A stretch of 36,701 bases of DNA from Lentisphaeria bacterium (GTDB lineage Bacteria > Verrucomicrobiota > Lentisphaeria > Victivallales > Victivallaceae): the NCBI GenBank assembly GCA_017414565.1, contig JAFQLP010000150.1, positions 1 to 36,701 on the forward strand, written 5' to 3'. A program made the position numbers and the translations under genes. This document shows positions 33,355 through 36,701 of this stretch, piece by piece; positions within the stretch are counted from its first letter, which is position 1; each line of letters starts with the position of its first letter. Under the pieces are notes generated by a model. The model ran no database searches, was not told the DNA's origin, and saw only the letters and a list, made by a program, of their open reading frames with translations.

Positions 33355-34377
33355 CTACGGTGTCCGCAATTCATCGAGCAGCATCCGGATCACCGCATCC
33401 TGATCGACGTTTTCCGCTTCGGCCTCGTAGGAGAGAATCAGCCGGTGCCGCAGCACATCGGCCGCCACATCCTTGACATCCTGCGGCACCACATAGGCCC
33501 GCCCGGCCAGAAATGCCGCCCCGCGCGCCGCCACTGTCAGCGCGATCGAAGCCCGGGGGGATGCCCCGAATGACAACATCTGCCCGATATCATCAAGCCG
33601 TGCCCCGGCCTGCCGTTCCGACAACTGATCCCGCCGCCCCGGCCGGGTGGCAAAAACCAGGTCCAGAATGTACGACACGATCTTTTCATCCAGATAAATC
33701 TGATCCACCAGTGTCCGCGCCCGCTCAATGTCTGCCAGATGGCCGACCGCGACCGCTTCGACCGAGGCTCCGGGATGGGCCATCCGGCGGATCACCAGTT
33801 CCTCTTCGGAGCGCATCGGATAATTGACCCGGAGTTTGAACATGAAACGGTCCAACTGGGCTTCCGGCAGCGGATAGGTTCCTCCCTGTTCGATCGGGTT
33901 CTGGGTGGCCAGCACCAGAAACGGTTTGGGCAACGCGAAACTTTCACCGGCGATCGTCACCTGTTTTTCCTGCATGGCTTCCAGCAGCGCGCTCTGCACT
34001 TTGGCCGGGGCGCGGTTGATTTCGTCAGCCAGCACGATATTGGCAAAAACCGGCCCCAGTTTGGTGGAAAATTCGTGCGTGGAGGCATTGTAAATGCGGG
34101 TCCCGATCAAATCCGCCGGCAGCAGATCCGGTGTGAATTGCAGCCGGGCAAAAGATCCGTTCAATGTCTGCGCCAATGTCCGCACCGCCAGGGTCTTTGC
34201 CAATCCCGGCACGCCCTCCAGCAGGACATGTCCATCGGCAATGAGGGCAAGCAACAGACGATCGACCAATTTTTCCTGCCCGACAATGATCCGGCCCATT
34301 TCGGTACGGATCAGTTGAAAACTGCTCTGCGCGGCCCGTACTTCTTCCTGAAGTCTTTGGATGTCTTGATTTTCCAT
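33355..34377 (-). CDS. MoxR-type AAA+ ATPase
   Basis: A 340-residue AAA+ ATPase of the MoxR group. It shows the Walker A motif GVPGLAKT, LPADLIGTRIYN, the Walker B segment VLADEINRAPAKVQSALLEAMQE, sensor 1 ATQNPIEQGGTYPLPEAQLDRFMF, and the C-terminal lid with SFGASPRASIAL and GRAYVVPQDVKDVAADVLRHR. MoxR proteins act as chaperone-like ATPases with vWA proteins. It leads a four-gene run (moxR, DUF58, DUF4381-like, BatA) and has a near-consensus promoter at 34436-34463. GGGGGAAAGG lies upstream of the ATG. Confidence 0.94.
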   Translation of the reverse strand: MENQDIQRLQEEVRAAQSSFQLIRTEMGRIIVGQEKLVDRLLLALIADGHVLLEGVPGLAKTLAVRTLAQTLNGSFARLQFTPDLLPADLIGTRIYNASTHEFSTKLGPVFANIVLADEINRAPAKVQSALLEAMQEKQVTIAGESFALPKPFLVLATQNPIEQGGTYPLPEAQLDRFMFKLRVNYPMRSEEELVIRRMAHPGASVEAVAVGHLADIERARTLVDQIYLDEKIVSYILDLVFATRPGRRDQLSERQAGARLDDIGQMLSFGASPRASIALTVAARGAAFLAGRAYVVPQDVKDVAADVLRHRLILSYEAEAENVDQDAVIRMLLDELRTP

Positions 34378-34435
34378 AGCCTTTCCCCCTTTTTTTCCCC
34401 TCCAAAAACGGCTCTTTCCGTTTCTGTCGCTGCTG

Positions 34436-34463
34436 AATGTAACACATCAGCCTGTATTGTCAA
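34436..34463 (-). promoter_or_regulatory. Near-consensus promoter of the moxR run
   Basis: On the minus strand, TTGACA and TACATT have a 16-bp spacer and an extended -10 TGT. The leader would be about 50 nt. Confidence 0.75.
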
Positions 34464-34474
34464 GCACATCCATT

Positions 34475-34517
34475 GAAAAAAGAAACGCCCGGCTCGCCGC
34501 GATCGCGGGTCCGGGCG
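34475..34517 (-). terminator. Rho-independent terminator of the GH78-like gene
   Basis: On the minus strand, CGCCCGG pairs with CCGGGCG around an 18-nt GC-rich loop that contains the palindrome GCGATCGC, followed by TTTCTTTTTTC. It lies 31 nt after the gene's stop and just upstream of the moxR promoter. Confidence 0.85.
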
Positions 34518-34547
34518 GAAAATTGCCGTTCCGGCAAGGCGGTCAGA

Positions 34548-36701
34548 TCACACTTCCTCCTCCATGATCGTGACTTTTTCACCGGCATCAAAAACGGCCC
34601 GGCCGCGCAGTTCTTCCGGCAGTACCGGCAACACCCGCACCGGATAGGTGGAATCCACCGTCACCTGGAATTCTCCGTTTTCAAGGTGTTCCCAGCGGAT
34701 CTCCAGTTTTCCCGATGCCGTGTGGACTGTGCTGGAAACCCACCGGGTCAACTCGGTCGCCGGCCGGAAAAAGATCGTAGTGAACGCCGGGTCGATCGCC
34801 CGCACCCCGCCCAATTCGCGCACCATGAAGACATTGGGCGAAACCACACAGCCGTCGCTGAAACGCATGGTCTGGGGATTCGGCTCCCCTTTCCACGAAA
34901 GCCACGCCCCGGCTTCGCGGCCGTTGCGGGCCTGCCAGTATTCGCGCAGATAACGGCAGCCCCAATTGTGCTTCCCGATGTTGAACAGCGTGTCCATGAA
35001 AAGGAAATGGATGTACGGATTCCGGGCTTCCTCCGTGCAGTCAAACGGCGATTCCTGATTGAAATAGGTATCAAAGAAATTTTCGATCTCCGCTTCGGAC
35101 AGGATCCCGCTGTACAACACCGTAAAGTTCGCCCACAGATTGTGTTCCGGCTCCGGCACATTGCCGTCGCGCAGGGTTTTGCGGTAATACAGTTTCGCCT
35201 CCGGATCGTAATTCCGCCGCTTGAGTTCCGAAGCCACCTCGTTGGCTTCATCCTCCAGATCCTGCGCGGTCTCCTCATCGCCCACCAGACGGCAGATCTC
35301 GCCGGTCGTGGTGAGGAAACGACAGAAAAGCGCGTTGACATAGGTCGGGATGCTGTCCGGATCGAAAACCCCGTCGCTGATGCGGCTCTTCAATTCAAAA
35401 CGGGTATCGATCTCTCCGATCAGACCGATTTCGGGGTCCACCAGCGATTCGTAAAATTCCAGTGTCCGCATCAAATGCGGATAACACCGTTCCAATTCAT
35501 TGAAGTCACCGGTAATGCGGTAGTTGTACAGGATCCACTCGGGCAGGAAAAACAGGTGATGCACCTGCGACAGGGTCTCCCCGCTGAAACTGCGTACCGG
35601 GATATCGCCATTTTCATACTGGGCCGCCAGAAATTGCCGCAGATGTTCGACACAGTATCCCCGGTCCCCGAACACGGCATTGCGGTTGACCGCATCGATA
35701 TACGCATCCAGCAGGTAAATGCCCTGCCGGAGCAGATGCGGCTCGCTCTGGGGAACATAGGCGGCAGAACGGCGGAGCGTGTGTTCCCCGATCTTCCACA
35801 ACAGATTGAGTTCTTCATCGGCACATTCAAACGAAGTGCGGGTGCGGACATTGCGCACCAATTCCAGCATTCGGGTCCGGGCCACGTGGACACCTTTGCG
35901 GGTGTAACGCACCGAGATCATGATATCGTGGATCTCCCGGGGATGGAAAAGCATGAACACATTGTGCCCTTCGCGGCAGCGCAGCGTATGGGTAGAACGG
36001 ATCCCGCTGCCCCGGGTCGGCATCCCGTTGCTCCGCAAATACTGCCCCATCGTCAGGTCAATGATATCGCCCTCCGAGGCATCCACTTCCACCAGCGGCA
36101 CCCCGTACCGGAGAATATCCAGCGACAGCCGCAAAAAATCCCCGCGCTGCAGGATCGGCATATCCCCCGGGGCTTCATCCGACACCTCCATCTGCGCCAG
36201 TTTGAAAAGCGTATAAAGGTCCATCGGATGCAGATTTTCCGGAATATAAGGCATATTTTCGATCGTATCGAAGCGCAACCGCGGCGACAATTGTTCCAGC
36301 GGCAGTTTCAGCGGCCCGATCACCACCCAGCCGGCCTCCGCCGCTTTATCGGGACGGCAGTTACAAATCAGCCCGCCTTCGATAAAATCGGGAAACAGCA
36401 GAAACACGCCCATCGAATTTTCGCCGGGATTCTGGCCCACCAGCAACCGGTTCCACCCCGGCTTCAGCACCATCTCCAGATCCCGGTTCCCCATCGAAAA
36501 TTCACCATGCGAAACCAGTTCATCATTCACAAAGAACCGGTACCGGGAATCGCAGGAAAGCCGGAACCGGAGCCGGCCGCCCTTTTCACTGAAAAGAAAT
36601 GTTTCCGCCGCACACGCCGAATGCCGGTTGTCATGACACTGATTGAAAACCACCTGCGTCCACGCCCGCAATCCGGCGATACGCCCGCGCACCCGGGAAC
36701 G
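34548..36701 (-). CDS. GH78-like six-hairpin glycosidase-related protein (5' end cut by window)
   Basis: 717 residues are visible and the frame is open at the window edge, so the true start may lie outside; a GTG at 36692 is possible but has no evident ribosome site. The N-terminal beta domains resemble alpha-L-rhamnosidases (RLRFRLSCDSRYRFFVNDELVSHG). The middle is an (alpha/alpha)6 barrel (about 285-615, with FECADEELNLLWKIGEHTLRRSAAYVPQ). A beta-sandwich ends the protein (ASGKLEIRWEHLENGEFQV). The usual GH78 general-acid block with ERxxW is not present; the aligned region reads VPQSEPHLLRQG. No signal peptide can be judged. It may be an inactive or altered-specificity relative, so no activity is assigned. 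Confidence 0.72.
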   Translation of the reverse strand, partial: RSRVRGRIAGLRAWTQVVFNQCHDNRHSACAAETFLFSEKGGRLRFRLSCDSRYRFFVNDELVSHGEFSMGNRDLEMVLKPGWNRLLVGQNPGENSMGVFLLFPDFIEGGLICNCRPDKAAEAGWVVIGPLKLPLEQLSPRLRFDTIENMPYIPENLHPMDLYTLFKLAQMEVSDEAPGDMPILQRGDFLRLSLDILRYGVPLVEVDASEGDIIDLTMGQYLRSNGMPTRGSGIRSTHTLRCREGHNVFMLFHPREIHDIMISVRYTRKGVHVARTRMLELVRNVRTRTSFECADEELNLLWKIGEHTLRRSAAYVPQSEPHLLRQGIYLLDAYIDAVNRNAVFGDRGYCVEHLRQFLAAQYENGDIPVRSFSGETLSQVHHLFFLPEWILYNYRITGDFNELERCYPHLMRTLEFYESLVDPEIGLIGEIDTRFELKSRISDGVFDPDSIPTYVNALFCRFLTTTGEICRLVGDEETAQDLEDEANEVASELKRRNYDPEAKLYYRKTLRDGNVPEPEHNLWANFTVLYSGILSEAEIENFFDTYFNQESPFDCTEEARNPYIHFLFMDTLFNIGKHNWGCRYLREYWQARNGREAGAWLSWKGEPNPQTMRFSDGCVVSPNVFMVRELGGVRAIDPAFTTIFFRPATELTRWVSSTVHTASGKLEIRWEHLENGEFQVTVDSTYPVRVLPVLPEELRGRAVFDAGEKVTIMEEEV

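Overview
The window looks like an ordinary chromosomal stretch of a Gram-negative (diderm) bacterium with G+C near 60%. Lnt, a TolB-like beta-propeller protein, two predicted lipoproteins and a fused SecDF with YajC all imply an inner membrane, a periplasm and probably an outer membrane. The mix resembles PVC-group genomes, perhaps Lentisphaerota/Victivallales: SecDF fused, a GH78-like six-hairpin protein, a MoxR/DUF58/vWA operon, Flp-type pilins with a type IV-style prepilin peptidase, and short-period surface-repeat proteins. That placement is inference; there is no rRNA or other marker here. I saw no tRNA or rRNA gene, CRISPR array, transposase or phage gene.

Layout, left to right. 1-4320 (minus): 5' part of lon, folC, a TolB-like gene and an endonuclease/exonuclease/phosphatase-family gene. 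4321-4439: divergent promoters. 4440-8435 (plus): recN and a RluA-type pseudouridine synthase (ATGA overlap), then two secreted proteins made of short GxQ-type repeats, closed by a strong terminator. 8563-11398 (minus): metG, a small HNH protein and a macrodomain protein, translationally coupled. 11582-12464 (plus): panD and two small Flp-like prepilins with their own near-consensus promoter. 12467-16173 (minus): nadB, pcnB, trmO. 16257-19769 (plus): lnt, a DUF89 protein and a trypsin-like protein whose 3' end runs into a convergent lipoprotein gene (19636-20199, minus). 20371-22665 (plus): aroE, prepilin peptidase, a small lipoprotein. 22638-24635 (minus): RNase R family. 24835-27109 (plus): a WecE-type sugar aminotransferase and an ATP-grasp ligase, closed by a terminator. 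27110-27419: a 310-bp AT-rich, palindrome-rich gap. 27420-30338 (minus): yajC-secDF. 30478-34377 (minus): moxR, DUF58, DUF4381-like, BatA-like. 34548-36701 (minus): a GH78-like protein running off the window.

Most genes are housekeeping (proteolysis, folate, DNA repair, RNA processing, NAD and pantothenate synthesis, protein export). The accessory interest lies in the repeat-protein pair, the orphan Flp prepilins, the HNH-macrodomain pair, the WecE plus ATP-grasp pair, the serine protease with an odd 3' end, and the palindromic block at 27117-27395. Sigma70-like promoters are unusually readable: about a dozen have TTG-type -35 boxes, 16-17 bp spacers and TATATT/TACATT-type -10 boxes, and seven also carry an extended -10 TGn.
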